Below are positions 33,966-42,729 of a stretch of 64,000 nucleotides of DNA, in pieces. The notes beneath the pieces were generated by a model. The model ran no database searches. It was not told where the DNA came from and worked only from the letters and a program-made list of their open reading frames with translations. A program made the position numbers and the translations under genes. Source of the stretch: Alphaproteobacteria bacterium (GTDB lineage Bacteria; Pseudomonadota; Alphaproteobacteria; JANQMY01); assembly GCA_028289425.1 (NCBI GenBank), contig JANQPL010000006.1, positions 1-64,000 on the forward strand. Reading direction: 5' to 3'. Each line of letters opens with the position of its first letter. Position 1 is the stretch's first letter.

Positions 33966-34362
33966 AATGAATAACCTCTACCCACTCTCGATCGACACTA
34001 TAAGCTTGTTGCTTCATGCAGCGCCGGCCTAGAAAGTTAGAGAAATAAACTGAAAGATTGGTTGTCGAAATTTAAACCCAAAGCTGAGTGACGAACCACA
34101 AGCACCCCAAACTGACGGTAACATAGATCAATATACTCAGTATACGATGCAATTACAGTTGGTCTCTATGCAGGTTGCGCCCCCTTCTTTTGTCGGCACA
34201 ACACCAAATGCTCGTGTGATCTGCGGGCAATATCGACAAGGCCGCGAAAGTAGCACTTTTCAAGTGCAATGGATTTCGGACTAAACCCCAATTTCCTATC
34301 GCCATGATCTCTCAAGCGAATTGGAAGGGGCCGCTAGAACGGCGGCGGACAAAGACCAAGGC
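33966..34362. other. Gene-free AT-rich stretch with a small palindrome
   Basis: This is the ~400-bp gap between the kinase start and the PAP2 gene end. It is AT-richer than its surroundings and shows no supported ORF. TATACT-C-AGTATA at 34132-34144 is a perfect 13-bp dyad. It probably holds the kinase promoter, but none can be assigned. Confidence 0.5.
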
Positions 34363-35319
34363 CTATGCACCGCTTTGTGACGGGCCACGGAGTCCGAACC
34401 TGTCAAAGAAATAGGGCGCAACGAAGAGCCCCATGACACCGGCCAGCACATAGCCTGCGTAGTAAAACAAATGCCCAACGATGGCCGACAGAGCCATCAG
34501 TGGTTCGACAATTTCATCAATCACCAGGACAGGGATCATCACCATCACCACGGTCAAGCCCCACCTTCCGATCTTCTGAGGAAGGCTGCCGCTTGTGGGG
34601 TCCAACCCAACTCTTTGGCTTTCCATCGGCCGTGCGATGAAGACGCCTGTGAGAAACCCGAAATAGCCGAGATAAGGAACGGACAGGTCCGCTGGATCGC
34701 CACCTTTCGCGGCAAGCGACACCAGCCATATCAAAGCCGCGCCCACGAAAGTGAGACTCACCTGGTGGGACAGAGAGAACCGGCTCCAAATCTCGACGAT
34801 TTGTGCTTCATACTTCAAAGCACTGACGATGATTGCACCTCCCACAAGCCACCCGAGAAGAATATCTTCCACATAGTGAACACCGATATAGGGCCGCGCC
34901 GCTCCGATAAGACCGATGACCACAATGGCGACGGCGACCACCCACGGCTGCCGCATACACGCTGCCAAATAACCGTAAAACGCGGATCCTGCCATGGCAT
35001 GACCGGAGGGCGTCGAAAATTCGGCGGCAAGTTCCCGCGCCTTGAAGGGGGAAACGTCCCATTTTTCTGTATACGTTCCTTCGGCGATAAACGGACGCGG
35101 GTTTTGCACACTTATTTTGATGACATGATTGAGCGTCATGGTCACCAGGACCAGAACCGAGGCGCGGATCGCCAAGCGTTTGTCAAAGCAGGTGTAAATC
35201 AGGGAGACGACGAGAATGAAGCCCTCCACTTCGCCTAAAAAATTGAAGACGCCAAAAAAGACCGACAGCGCAGATGTTCTATGTTCTGAGAAAAAGTCGA
35301 TGATTTCGCTGTTGAACAT
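34363..35319 (-). CDS. PAP2-type phosphatase, inner membrane
   Basis: 318 residues with about eight membrane helices. The acid-phosphatase motifs are KISVQNPRPF (K-x6-RP), TPSGHAMAGS (PSGH) and ARPYIGVHYVED, which retains Arg, His and Asp although Ala replaces the usual first Ser. The long C-terminal half carries four extra helices, so it is a two-part protein rather than a minimal PAP2 enzyme. It probably dephosphorylates an isoprenoid or phospholipid phosphate. AAAGGTGG before the ATG at 35319 decides the start over a GTG at 35328. Confidence 0.85.
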   Translation of the reverse strand: MFNSEIIDFFSEHRTSALSVFFGVFNFLGEVEGFILVVSLIYTCFDKRLAIRASVLVLVTMTLNHVIKISVQNPRPFIAEGTYTEKWDVSPFKARELAAEFSTPSGHAMAGSAFYGYLAACMRQPWVVAVAIVVIGLIGAARPYIGVHYVEDILLGWLVGGAIIVSALKYEAQIVEIWSRFSLSHQVSLTFVGAALIWLVSLAAKGGDPADLSVPYLGYFGFLTGVFIARPMESQRVGLDPTSGSLPQKIGRWGLTVVMVMIPVLVIDEIVEPLMALSAIVGHLFYYAGYVLAGVMGLFVAPYFFDRFGLRGPSQSGA

Positions 35320-35540
35320 GTAAGCCACCTTTGCCGGAACAAGCCTAAGGCGTTACGTCAGCATTCCAGCCGCTCGTCCAGATCCAATCCAATCGCGTTT
35401 ACCGACCGGCGCGGGGACGCGGCCGCCAAGCGGCATGAACATTAGACGAAAACCGAGCCCAACATCCCTATCACGTCCGCTTCCGCCATTTTTCCCGACA
35501 GGGTTGTGGCTTTTCCCTGTCTGCAAGCCAGATTGTGACA

Positions 35541-35568
35541 TTTTTGCCCCGCCGCACTGCGGCAAAAA
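35541..35568. repeat. Symmetrical stem-loop in the PAP2/secreted-protein gap
   Basis: TTTTTGCC (35541-35548) pairs with GGCAAAAA (35561-35568), enclosing an inner GCCGCACTGCGGC hairpin. With T/A runs on both sides it could act as a terminator in either direction. The rest of 35320-35703 holds no supported gene. Confidence 0.5.
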
Positions 35569-35703
35569 CCTGGTCTACCCACCAAAGTGTCGGACAAGCT
35601 TGTCGTGCATTCTCACGCTCGGTGTAATCGGCCTTCGGCGCTGCATATTCCGCACGCGAAGCGGTTTGCCTCAAGCGTCTTAATCCAACCAAGGGAGAGC
35701 TAA

Positions 35704-36180
35704 ATGGTGGGGAAGTTGAAAAAGATCAGTACAGCAATTACTGCGGTGACCGTTGCATTCCTTATGTCATCCAATGCGTGGGCGGATGAAACGTTTACAT
35801 TCACCACGACCACGGAAGAACCAACGACGGTCGGCGGTCCGGTGCCCGGCGGCGGAGCCGTTGGCGGCGCGTTCTGGACCGCAACCTCTGAGGTAACGTT
35901 TGCGGACGGACGGAAATCGACTAACACGTCGACCTGCATCTCCATGATCCAACCGCCACGCGATGCGATCTTTATGACTCATAGCGTGTGTGACGGCACC
36001 GGGCCGGACGGAAACTTTACGGTGATTTCCGGTTGCAACTGGCTCAACGAAGAGCGCACTGAAAACAGTTGCGTCGGAGGCCTTATCGGACGATCGGGCA
36101 GATATGAGGGCCGCCGGGGATCCGTGACAATTCACGGCAAGGACAACGGGGCCTCCGGCACCGGCCAGTGGTTCGAATAG
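35704..36180 (+). CDS. Secreted protein of unknown function
   Basis: 158 residues. The signal peptide runs to about residue 27 (hydrophobic TAVTVAFLMSSNAWA, cleavage after AWA). The mature protein is strand-rich, with a Gly/Pro-rich stretch (PVPGGGAVGG), three Cys (in TCISM, SVCDG and GCNWL) plus one more in NSCVGG, and a final GRSGRYEGRRGSVTI. The latter resembles the repeated Gly-Tyr strand pattern of small beta-barrels such as the allene oxide cyclase-like fold, but that is only a resemblance. AGGGAG precedes the ATG. A terminator-like hairpin follows. Confidence 0.75.
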   Translation: MVGKLKKISTAITAVTVAFLMSSNAWADETFTFTTTTEEPTTVGGPVPGGGAVGGAFWTATSEVTFADGRKSTNTSTCISMIQPPRDAIFMTHSVCDGTGPDGNFTVISGCNWLNEERTENSCVGGLIGRSGRYEGRRGSVTIHGKDNGASGTGQWFE

Positions 36181-36208
36181 AACGCCAAAGAAGATTGGCA
36201 AAAGTCAG

Positions 36209-36236
36209 GGGGCTGGCCACCGTGGCCGGCCCCTTA
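36209..36236 (+). terminator. Probable terminator of the secreted-protein gene
   Basis: GGGGCTGGCCA (36209-36219) pairs with TGGCCGGCCCC (36223-36233) with one G-T pair and a three-base loop, followed by a short T-containing stretch. It lies 28 bp after the stop codon. Confidence 0.6.
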
Positions 36237-36280
36237 CTGTTCCGAAAGAATGTGCCGAATTGAGCGGGACGGTGCAGCGG

Positions 36281-37228
36281 TCAGTTCAAAGACTTTGCTG
36301 CGTTCGAGATCCCCCGGTCGACCTCCAGGTCTTGCCCGTCCGCCTGTTCTGTAATGATGCGGTCCCTGCCCGCAGATTTTGCTTCGTAAAGAAGCGTGTC
36401 CGCCTGCTTTAGGATCTCCTCAGGCCCTGACACATTGCAAAACGATGCGGTCAGACCGATGCTGACCGTGATGCGGATCGTTCCGGCATCGGTTTCCATG
36501 TCGCGGTTCCTGATCTCGTCCAACAGGCGACCGCAGGCCTTGTTTGCTTCCTGAATATCCGTGTTCGGAAACAGGATTGCGAATTCCTCACCCCCCAAAC
36601 GCCCGGCAACGTCGATGAGCCGAAGAGACCGCCCCAGTAAATCCGACAGGGCAACCAAAACCTGGTCGCCGGCCGCATGACCATAAGTGTCGTTCACCTT
36701 TTTGAAGTGGTCGATGTCGATCATGGCCACCGAGAACGGATTTCCATAGCGCTGATGGCTGCCGATTTCTTGCTGCAAATGCTGCAGGAAGTGGCGACGG
36801 TTCGACAGGCCGGTCAGTTCGTCTGTCAGCGACTGGGATTGGAGATGCCGGTAGGCCCGGTCAAGTTCGCGCAGACTGATGACGCCGGCAAGCCCTTTCG
36901 GGCCCATTACCGGAATGTGCCGGATGCGGTGCTTGTTCATCACCTTCAGGACGTCGGAGGCTGATTCATCCAATCCGCACGTGATGACAGACCGCGTCAT
37001 CACTTCGCTTACCGGAATTTCCACGAGTCCCACATCAAACAAAGTCAGTGCCCGCACCAAATCCCGTTCTGAGATCACACCGACCAGTTCACCCATATCA
37101 TTGGTCACGAGCAGCGCGCCGATATTGTGCGTCACCATTTCCCGCGCGGCCGCGCGCAAGGACCTGTCAGGCGTGATGTGAATGATTTTGTTCCGGCTCT
37201 TGAAAGCCAGAAGGTCGCGAATAAGCAT
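36281..37228 (-). CDS. Diguanylate cyclase with tandem CBS domains
   Basis: 315 residues. Two CBS motifs fill residues ~8-125 (GALLVTNDMGELVGVISERDLV and the later HRIRHIPVMGPKGLAGVISL). They are followed by a GGDEF domain starting DELTGLSNRRHFL. The active site RLGGEEFAI is intact, and an I-site RxxD (RLID) lies five residues before it, so product inhibition is likely. CBS pairs bind adenine nucleotides, suggesting c-di-GMP synthesis gated by energy charge; this is inference. There is no membrane segment. It is a single gene. Confidence 0.92.
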   Translation of the reverse strand: MLIRDLLAFKSRNKIIHITPDRSLRAAAREMVTHNIGALLVTNDMGELVGVISERDLVRALTLFDVGLVEIPVSEVMTRSVITCGLDESASDVLKVMNKHRIRHIPVMGPKGLAGVISLRELDRAYRHLQSQSLTDELTGLSNRRHFLQHLQQEIGSHQRYGNPFSVAMIDIDHFKKVNDTYGHAAGDQVLVALSDLLGRSLRLIDVAGRLGGEEFAILFPNTDIQEANKACGRLLDEIRNRDMETDAGTIRITVSIGLTASFCNVSGPEEILKQADTLLYEAKSAGRDRIITEQADGQDLEVDRGISNAAKSLN

Positions 37229-37359
37229 ACACGAAAGCCCGTCTTTGTTGCGTTCACCCGACGGGTCAAATGATATAACACCAATTGTTAACGACTGGTT
37301 TTGGCCGAATGAGATGTATACGGACTATGTCTAACGCATAAGTTGCCTGCAAGGCACGT

Positions 37360-37890
37360 TCATGCCCGCAGCTCTGTGGCAACATGTTCCGAGATCGACC
37401 GCAACATCTGCCGCCGGATATACAGGCTGAAGGGCTTGATCACGCTCCAATAAACCCGCATGGAGGCTTTTGCTTGCGCACCGTTCGACCGGACACGGGA
37501 TTCGGTGGAAATGCGCGTGCGGCCGGCCCCGCGCGGCGCCAACAAAAAATTCATGACAACGATGCTGTGACCGGGTTCGGCGTAAGCCGCAAAATCGTCG
37601 GCGCCAATCTGAACCGCGCCCCCATCCCGCTTCCAAAACTGTCCGGCAAGACCCATGACAAATTCGCGGGGCGGGTCCTCGCCGATCAAAACAAAGCCGC
37701 GCTCGATCATGCCGTCAATTGACGATGGAAAGTCGGGAATACCCCTAATCTGATACAACAGGCGGGTTGCCCAAGTGGTGCCAAAGTCGGCGTGCCGCAC
37801 AATTGGGAACAGCACATCCGGCGTGCCGGACACGACCGTACTTTCAAAATGGGCGTGATCGTAATTGGGGATAACTTGATCAAGAAGCAT
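37360..37890 (-). CDS. SRPBCC-like protein of unknown function
   Basis: 176 residues. The strand-helix pattern suggests a START/SRPBCC fold: FESTVVSGTPDVLFPIVRHADF at the start, central strands including SIVVMNFLLAPRGAGRTRISTESRV, and a long final helix from YWSVIKPFSLYIRRQMLRSI. Relatives known to me are uncharacterised. It is divergent from the EamA transporter with 40 bp between. Confidence 0.65.
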   Translation of the reverse strand: MLLDQVIPNYDHAHFESTVVSGTPDVLFPIVRHADFGTTWATRLLYQIRGIPDFPSSIDGMIERGFVLIGEDPPREFVMGLAGQFWKRDGGAVQIGADDFAAYAEPGHSIVVMNFLLAPRGAGRTRISTESRVRSNGAQAKASMRVYWSVIKPFSLYIRRQMLRSISEHVATELRA

Positions 37891-37930
37891 GTGTGAGTTC
37901 TGCGCGTGTATTGGATTGTTAGATTAGCCC

Positions 37931-38797
37931 ATGTCCAATGAACGAACAGCATTGATTTGCGCTGTTGGGACAATCGCCCTGTGGTCGACCGTCGCAACCG
38001 GCTTCAAGCTCGGTCTGGAGGTTCTGGAGCCAATCCAGCTCTTGTTCCTGGGTTCGGCGACCGCATTGGTCATCTTTTGCATCGCCGCCATCCGAACGGG
38101 CTGGCCCAGAGACGGGTTTTACGCGGGCGAAGGGCTGCTTCTCGGTGTGCTAAACCCGTTTCTCTACTATGTCGTCCTGTTTGAAGCCTATGACAGGTTG
38201 CCCGCCCATATTGCTCAGCCCCTCAACCAAACCTGGGCCGTCACCCTCGCTATCCTGTCGGTCCCGATCCTGGGACAAAAGCTTTCCTTACGAACCATCA
38301 TCGGAATTCTTGTGAGCTATGGGGGCGTGCTCATTTTGCTGTCACAGGGACGCATCACCGTCGCCACGGAATTTGACGGTCTTGGCATTTTTCTGGCCCT
38401 GTTCAGTACAATTCTGTGGGCGGTCTATTGGCTCTTCAATGCCCGGTCGAAAACTTCCGCCGAAGCGCTCATGGCAACCAGTTTCCTCATTGCCACCCCC
38501 ATCATTGGACTTGTGTGTTGGGCGGAGCCGGGTTTGCCACCGATCACACCGCAAACGATGTTCTACGGGGCTTGGGTCGGCGTTGCCGAAATGGGGATTG
38601 CGTTCCTGCTGTGGCAGCGGGCGCTTCGGCTTACCCAAAATGTGGCACGCATGGGGCAGCTGATCTTCCTGGTGCCGTTCGTCTCTCTGATCATGATTGG
38701 TGCGGTCGTCGGGGAAAAGGTTGGGGCCAGCGCGTGGATCGGACTGGTCGTCATTGTCGCCGGCGTGCTGCTCGCCCGACGGGAAACAACAAACTAG
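37931..38797 (+). CDS. EamA/DMT superfamily transporter
   Basis: 288 residues with ten membrane helices in two EamA repeats of about five each (residues ~8-130 and ~150-285). PLNQTWAVTLAILSVPILGQKL closes the first repeat, and FLVPFVSLIMIGAVVGEK marks the same place in the second. Such proteins export metabolites or amino acids across the inner membrane; substrate unknown. Its stop overlaps the end of the convergent lipoprotein gene by four bases. Confidence 0.9.
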   Translation: MSNERTALICAVGTIALWSTVATGFKLGLEVLEPIQLLFLGSATALVIFCIAAIRTGWPRDGFYAGEGLLLGVLNPFLYYVVLFEAYDRLPAHIAQPLNQTWAVTLAILSVPILGQKLSLRTIIGILVSYGGVLILLSQGRITVATEFDGLGIFLALFSTILWAVYWLFNARSKTSAEALMATSFLIATPIIGLVCWAEPGLPPITPQTMFYGAWVGVAEMGIAFLLWQRALRLTQNVARMGQLIFLVPFVSLIMIGAVVGEKVGASAWIGLVVIVAGVLLARRETTN

Positions 38798-38985
38798 AGC
38801 CGCCGCCAGCGCGCTTCGTCTTCATCCTCCGGACAAGGGCCGCGATCGCGGGTTTCTTCGCGGCAAATGCTGTCGCCGATGGAATCGCCCAGTGTTTTGG
38901 GATCGTAATTTTCGCAGCCCACCAACAGAAAAGTGCCTGCCGTCAGTATGACAACACACAAAGTTTGACGCATGTGTTTGATCAT
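38794..38985 (-). CDS. Small lipoprotein of the DUF2975/XRE operon
   Basis: 63 residues. The lipoprotein signal is clear: basic start, hydrophobic LCVVILTAGTF, and the lipobox LVGC with Cys24. The mature part is ~40 residues, acidic (CPEDEDEARW), with two more Cys. Its ATG at 38985 overlaps the stop of the XRE gene as ATGA, so translation is coupled. I do not recognise the family. Its anchoring, size and regulator partner suggest an envelope accessory factor. Confidence 0.68.
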   Translation of the reverse strand: MIKHMRQTLCVVILTAGTFLLVGCENYDPKTLGDSIGDSICREETRDRGPCPEDEDEARWRRL

Positions 38986-39188
38986 TCTCTTGAAAACTCC
39001 AGTAAATCGCCGGGTTGGCAATCGAGCACATCGCAAATCTTCATCAAGGTTTCGAAGCGCATGCCCTTCACCTTGCCGGTTTTAATGAGCGACAGGTTTT
39101 GTTCTGCAATGCCGATAGCCTTCGCCAAATCCTTCATCTTCATTTTGCGCTTGGCGAGCATCACATCCAGATTGACAATAATCCGCAC
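38982..39188 (-). CDS. XRE/Cro-type regulator (YozG-like)
   Basis: 68 residues, a single helix-turn-helix domain: MLAKRKMKMKDLAKAIGI, then EQNLSLIKTGKVKGMRFETL and ICDVLDCQPGDLLEF. This compact form with the CQPGDLLE ending is the YozG type, which is usually encoded next to a DUF2975 membrane protein, as here (nine bases apart). It probably binds the palindrome upstream of the operon. Confidence 0.9.
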   Translation of the reverse strand: MRIIVNLDVMLAKRKMKMKDLAKAIGIAEQNLSLIKTGKVKGMRFETLMKICDVLDCQPGDLLEFSRE

Positions 39189-39197
39189 GGGATCGAC

Positions 39198-39734
39198 CTA
39201 AACGAAGCTTGCGTTTTCTTCGGCAATCGCGCGGGCCTGAGCGAACAGATGTCCCACCGCGACAAGTAGGCCTGCGAGGAACAATCCAACAACGTCGTGG
39301 GAGCTGAGCTGGATCGCCAGAACTCTCTGTCCTGGTGGAAAATGAAAGGACAAAACGACGCTCAAAGCGGCCTTCATAATCGGTACACTGATCACGTAAA
39401 ACAAGACTGCCCAAGCAAAGTGCCGAAAACCGTCGACCGAGGGCTGCGAAAATGGCACCCCTGCAGCGCTTTCAAGAAAGGTGCGCCGCAAATGCGCCAA
39501 GCCATAAAGGCCAATCGCCGTTGGCACCATCATGACCAAAAATCCGACCAGCCTGGCCCCTACCCCCACCTGGGTCGGGTCGTAGTCCAGCCCCAGCGGA
39601 ACAAAGGTGTCCGGCGGCAACGCGTCGAAGAAAATCCAGACACTGGCGGTCACTGTCGGTGCCAGCACCATCATCACCAGGGTCGCGTTTGCCATAAACC
39701 GCGCAAACCCGCCTTTTCGGGCTGTATTCGTCAT
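39198..39734 (-). CDS. DUF2975 family membrane protein
   Basis: 178 residues with four membrane helices (about 14-36, 57-78, 105-127, 143-164). The pattern, together with the adjoining XRE gene, matches DUF2975 (YoaS-like), whose function is unknown. GAGG lies four bases before the ATG at 39734. The operon is DUF2975 - XRE - lipoprotein, all within 950 bp. Confidence 0.85.
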   Translation of the reverse strand: MTNTARKGGFARFMANATLVMMVLAPTVTASVWIFFDALPPDTFVPLGLDYDPTQVGVGARLVGFLVMMVPTAIGLYGLAHLRRTFLESAAGVPFSQPSVDGFRHFAWAVLFYVISVPIMKAALSVVLSFHFPPGQRVLAIQLSSHDVVGLFLAGLLVAVGHLFAQARAIAEENASFV

Positions 39735-39761
39735 GAACCTCACCGCTCTTAGATACGACAA

Positions 39762-39782
39762 AATTCATGTAATACATGAATT
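39762..39782. promoter_or_regulatory. 21-bp palindrome before the DUF2975 operon
   Basis: A perfect odd-centred dyad: TTCATGTA-A-TACATGAA extended by AA and TT on the outside. It lies 27 bp before the DUF2975 ATG, where it would overlap the promoter. Overlapping ATACAT...ATGTAT symmetry continues to about 39790. The likely binder is the XRE protein of the operon. Confidence 0.65.
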
Positions 39783-39819
39783 AATGTATTTCAAGGATTA
39801 AGTTTTTGGAAGACGATGT

Positions 39820-41301
39820 TTATTCGGTCACCACATCAGCCCAGGGCTCCCGATCTTCTTCGCCGCCGAAGAAATCCGGATCCCAAATCATTTCGGACGG
39901 TGGCGGATTGATCACCTCGCCACGTGGGAAGGCCTCGATCTTTGCCTGAAGTACGTCGACGATTTCCGGATGCTTGTCGGCCAAATTGTCCTGTTCGGTA
40001 GGATCCGCGGTCAGATAATAGAGTTCCACGCCGTCTTGAAGCACCAACAACTTCCATTCATCTTGATAGTAGGCCTGATCGAAATAGCCGCCGATCAAAA
40101 AGTCCGGCGCCGGCGTATTGGCATTTGCGTCGATGACATCCCAGCGGCTGATCCCATCCACATCTTCATCGAACGCAACGTCAAGGCCGATCGCTTCCGC
40201 AATTGTGGGAAACACATCCTGAACAGTAATACGTCCACTGACTTTCTTGCTGGCAATGCCGTCGGGCCAATGGATGAAAGACGGTACGCGAACGCCGCCT
40301 TCCAGCACGGATGCCTTGCCACCCCGAAACGGCGTGTTATCGCTGCCGCCCTCTTCCATGTTGATGCGAAAGAACTCCAAGAACTTGATCGGGATTGGCA
40401 CACCCAGAACGGCCTTAAACGTATCCATCCAGGAAAACAACCCGGTTTCGTATGTTGTCGGAACCAGTCCACCATTATCGCTCATAAACCAAATCAGGGT
40501 ATTGTCGAGCATACCTTCCTGATCGAGCGTCTCCACCACGCGGCCGATGCCTGCATCTAGCTCTGCCACCATGGCCGCATGGATGCGCCGGAACTCGTTC
40601 TCAATATCCTCATATTGCGCAATGGTTTCTTCAGGCGCCTCGTTGGGAAGATGTGGTGCATTGTAGGAAAGGTAGAGAAACAGCGGTTTATCTTTGTTCC
40701 GCTCACGGATCACCCGCACGGCCTCGTCGGACAGAAGGTGGGTCGTGTAGCCCTCTTCCCGCACCGTCACGCCATTGCGCTGCCAGTCATACCCGCCCCC
40801 GTGGACGTGATCCCAATGGCCGACGCCGCCGGTGAGATTGCCGTAAAAATGGTCGAACCCGCGCGATGTGGGCTGCATGGCCCGTGTGGCATGCCCCAAA
40901 TGCCACTTGCCCACCAAAGCGGTCTGATAGCCGGCCTCTTGGAAATGCTCCGGCATCAGCTTTTCGGACAGCGGCAGGCTCGTCTTGGCGTTCTTTGAGA
41001 TCGGCAGAATGACGCCCAGGCGAGCCGGCGATTTGCCGGTCATCAACGCGGTGCGCGTGGGGCTGCAAGTGGGATGGGCATAGAAATCAGCGAGTTCTAT
41101 GCCGTCCCCCGCCAAGCGGTCGATCGTCGGCGTGGCAATTTCGCTGCCGTGATAGCCCACATCGCGATAGCCCATATCGTCGATCAAAATGATGAGCACG
41201 TTTGGCTTTTCAGGCGACGGCATTGTCGGTGCCTGCGCCGCCGCCAACGGCACAACCGGCACCAATAGAATAAGGATTAGCGCTCGAATAACTGCCCGCA
41301 T
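39820..41301 (-). CDS. Sulfatase (arylsulfatase family), exported
   Basis: 493 residues. The signal peptide is MRAVIRALILILLVPVVPL with cleavage near AAAQA. Metal-binding Asp41-Asp42 (IDDMGYRDVG) and the formylglycine signature CSPTR (Cys79-Arg83) are intact; Cys79 must be converted to formylglycine by a maturation enzyme not encoded here. Other family elements are GKWHLGH, GFDHFYG and MSDNGG. It hydrolyses sulfate esters, probably in the periplasm. The ATG at 41301 has GGGGAA upstream; an extension to 41334 would spoil the signal peptide. It stands alone. Confidence 0.92.
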   Translation of the reverse strand: MRAVIRALILILLVPVVPLAAAQAPTMPSPEKPNVLIILIDDMGYRDVGYHGSEIATPTIDRLAGDGIELADFYAHPTCSPTRTALMTGKSPARLGVILPISKNAKTSLPLSEKLMPEHFQEAGYQTALVGKWHLGHATRAMQPTSRGFDHFYGNLTGGVGHWDHVHGGGYDWQRNGVTVREEGYTTHLLSDEAVRVIRERNKDKPLFLYLSYNAPHLPNEAPEETIAQYEDIENEFRRIHAAMVAELDAGIGRVVETLDQEGMLDNTLIWFMSDNGGLVPTTYETGLFSWMDTFKAVLGVPIPIKFLEFFRINMEEGGSDNTPFRGGKASVLEGGVRVPSFIHWPDGIASKKVSGRITVQDVFPTIAEAIGLDVAFDEDVDGISRWDVIDANANTPAPDFLIGGYFDQAYYQDEWKLLVLQDGVELYYLTADPTEQDNLADKHPEIVDVLQAKIEAFPRGEVINPPPSEMIWDPDFFGGEEDREPWADVVTE

Positions 41302-41361
41302 CGTTTTCCCCTTCCCCGTCTGGGAACAAATCATACCGGCCTTACACGCCGCACTCGAAAA

Positions 41362-42705
41362 TTATTTGCGTTTGCTGTCCGCATAAGGGTTTTCCCCTTT
41401 GCGCATGAGCACCCGAATGGGCGTTCCTTCGAAATCAAACGTGTCGCGCAATCCATTCACCAAATACCGCGTATAAGCCGCCGGGAGCGCCGATGGGCGG
41501 CTGACAAACACGACAAATGTCGGGGGCCGCGCCTTGGTTTGTGTCATGTAGCGAATCTTGATCCGCCGGCCACTGACAGCCGGGGGCGGGTGCCGCTCCA
41601 AGGCCTCGGAAAGCCACTGGTTAAGCGCCGACGTGCCGATCCGCTTGTTCCACACCTCATAGGCCGAATTGACGGCGGGCAAGATCTTTTGCAGGCCCTC
41701 ACCCGTCAGGCCCGACACCAGCACATGGCGCACACCCGAGAGCTGAGGCAAGTCGCTTTCGATCCGCTTGCGCAGGGCTTTCGCCATGCCGTCGCGTTCG
41801 TCAACGATGTCCCATTTATTGATTGCGATCACCACCGCACGGCCTTCACGCCCAATCATATCGGCAATCTGCAGATCCTGTTTTTCCAGCGGGTGCTCGG
41901 CGTCAAGGACCAACACGGTCACATCCGAAAACCGGATGGCACGCAGTGTGTCGGCGACCGACAAACGCTCTAGCTTCTTGACCACCTTGGCCTTCTTGCG
42001 CATGCCCGCCGTATCGAACAACCGGAAGGTATCGCCGCCGGATGTCCACTCGACGCTAATGGCATCGCGCGTGATTCCGGCTTCGGGACCGGTGAGCAGG
42101 CGATCTTCGCCAATCAGCTTGTTGATCAGGGTCGATTTGCCCACATTGGGGCGCCCAACGATGGCCACGTGGATCGGACGTATGCCTTCTTCTTCTTCCG
42201 GTGCGTCGCTCTGCCGTTCAAACGGCAGCAGCGCGTCATAAAGATCGCTTAAGCCCTCTCCGTGGGCGGCGGAAATGGGAATGGGGTCGCCAAGACCCAA
42301 CTGAAACGCTTCATAGACACCGGCATCGGCCGCATTGCCTTCGCATTTGTTGGCAACCAGGATGACACTGCCGGCCGACCGGCGCAGCATATCCGCCCAC
42401 TGAGCATCTGTCGGCGTGATGCCGGCACGCGCATCGATCAGAAACAAGCAGACATCCGCCATTTCCACGGCAAGCTGGGTCTGCACCTGAATACGCGCGT
42501 CAAGACTATCACCGGACGCTTCTTCAAATCCGGCCGTGTCGATGACCGTAAAGGTCAAATCGCCGATGCGCCCTTCCCCGTCCCGGCGGTCGCGGGTGAC
42601 CCCCGGCAGATCGTCCACCAACGCCAGTTTTTGTCCGACCAGGCGGTTAAAAAGCGTCGACTTCCCCACATTTGGGCGGCCGACAATGGCAACAGTGAAC
42701 GACAT
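41362..42705 (-). CDS. der: GTPase Der (EngA)
   Basis: 447 residues. Two consecutive GTPase domains each have GRPNVGKST (residues ~8 and ~188), DxxG (DTAGFEEA and DTAGMRKK) and NKxD elements (VANKCE and INKWD). The C-terminal KH-like domain ends in [15 protein letters not shown]. Der acts in 50S subunit maturation. The first NKxD is replaced by NKCE, a variant known in this family. The order yfgM-like, bamB, der is the classical one. Confidence 0.96.
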   Translation of the reverse strand: MSFTVAIVGRPNVGKSTLFNRLVGQKLALVDDLPGVTRDRRDGEGRIGDLTFTVIDTAGFEEASGDSLDARIQVQTQLAVEMADVCLFLIDARAGITPTDAQWADMLRRSAGSVILVANKCEGNAADAGVYEAFQLGLGDPIPISAAHGEGLSDLYDALLPFERQSDAPEEEEGIRPIHVAIVGRPNVGKSTLINKLIGEDRLLTGPEAGITRDAISVEWTSGGDTFRLFDTAGMRKKAKVVKKLERLSVADTLRAIRFSDVTVLVLDAEHPLEKQDLQIADMIGREGRAVVIAINKWDIVDERDGMAKALRKRIESDLPQLSGVRHVLVSGLTGEGLQKILPAVNSAYEVWNKRIGTSALNQWLSEALERHPPPAVSGRRIKIRYMTQTKARPPTFVVFVSRPSALPAAYTRYLVNGLRDTFDFEGTPIRVLMRKGENPYADSKRK

Positions 42706-42729
42706 GGGCTTGCAGTTTCAACGCGGGCC

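Noticed and set aside
35353-35565. 70-codon minus-strand frame in the PAP2/secreted-protein gap
   Set aside because: Overlaps a stem-loop, has no SD, and its Gly/Arg composition is that of random GC-rich DNA.
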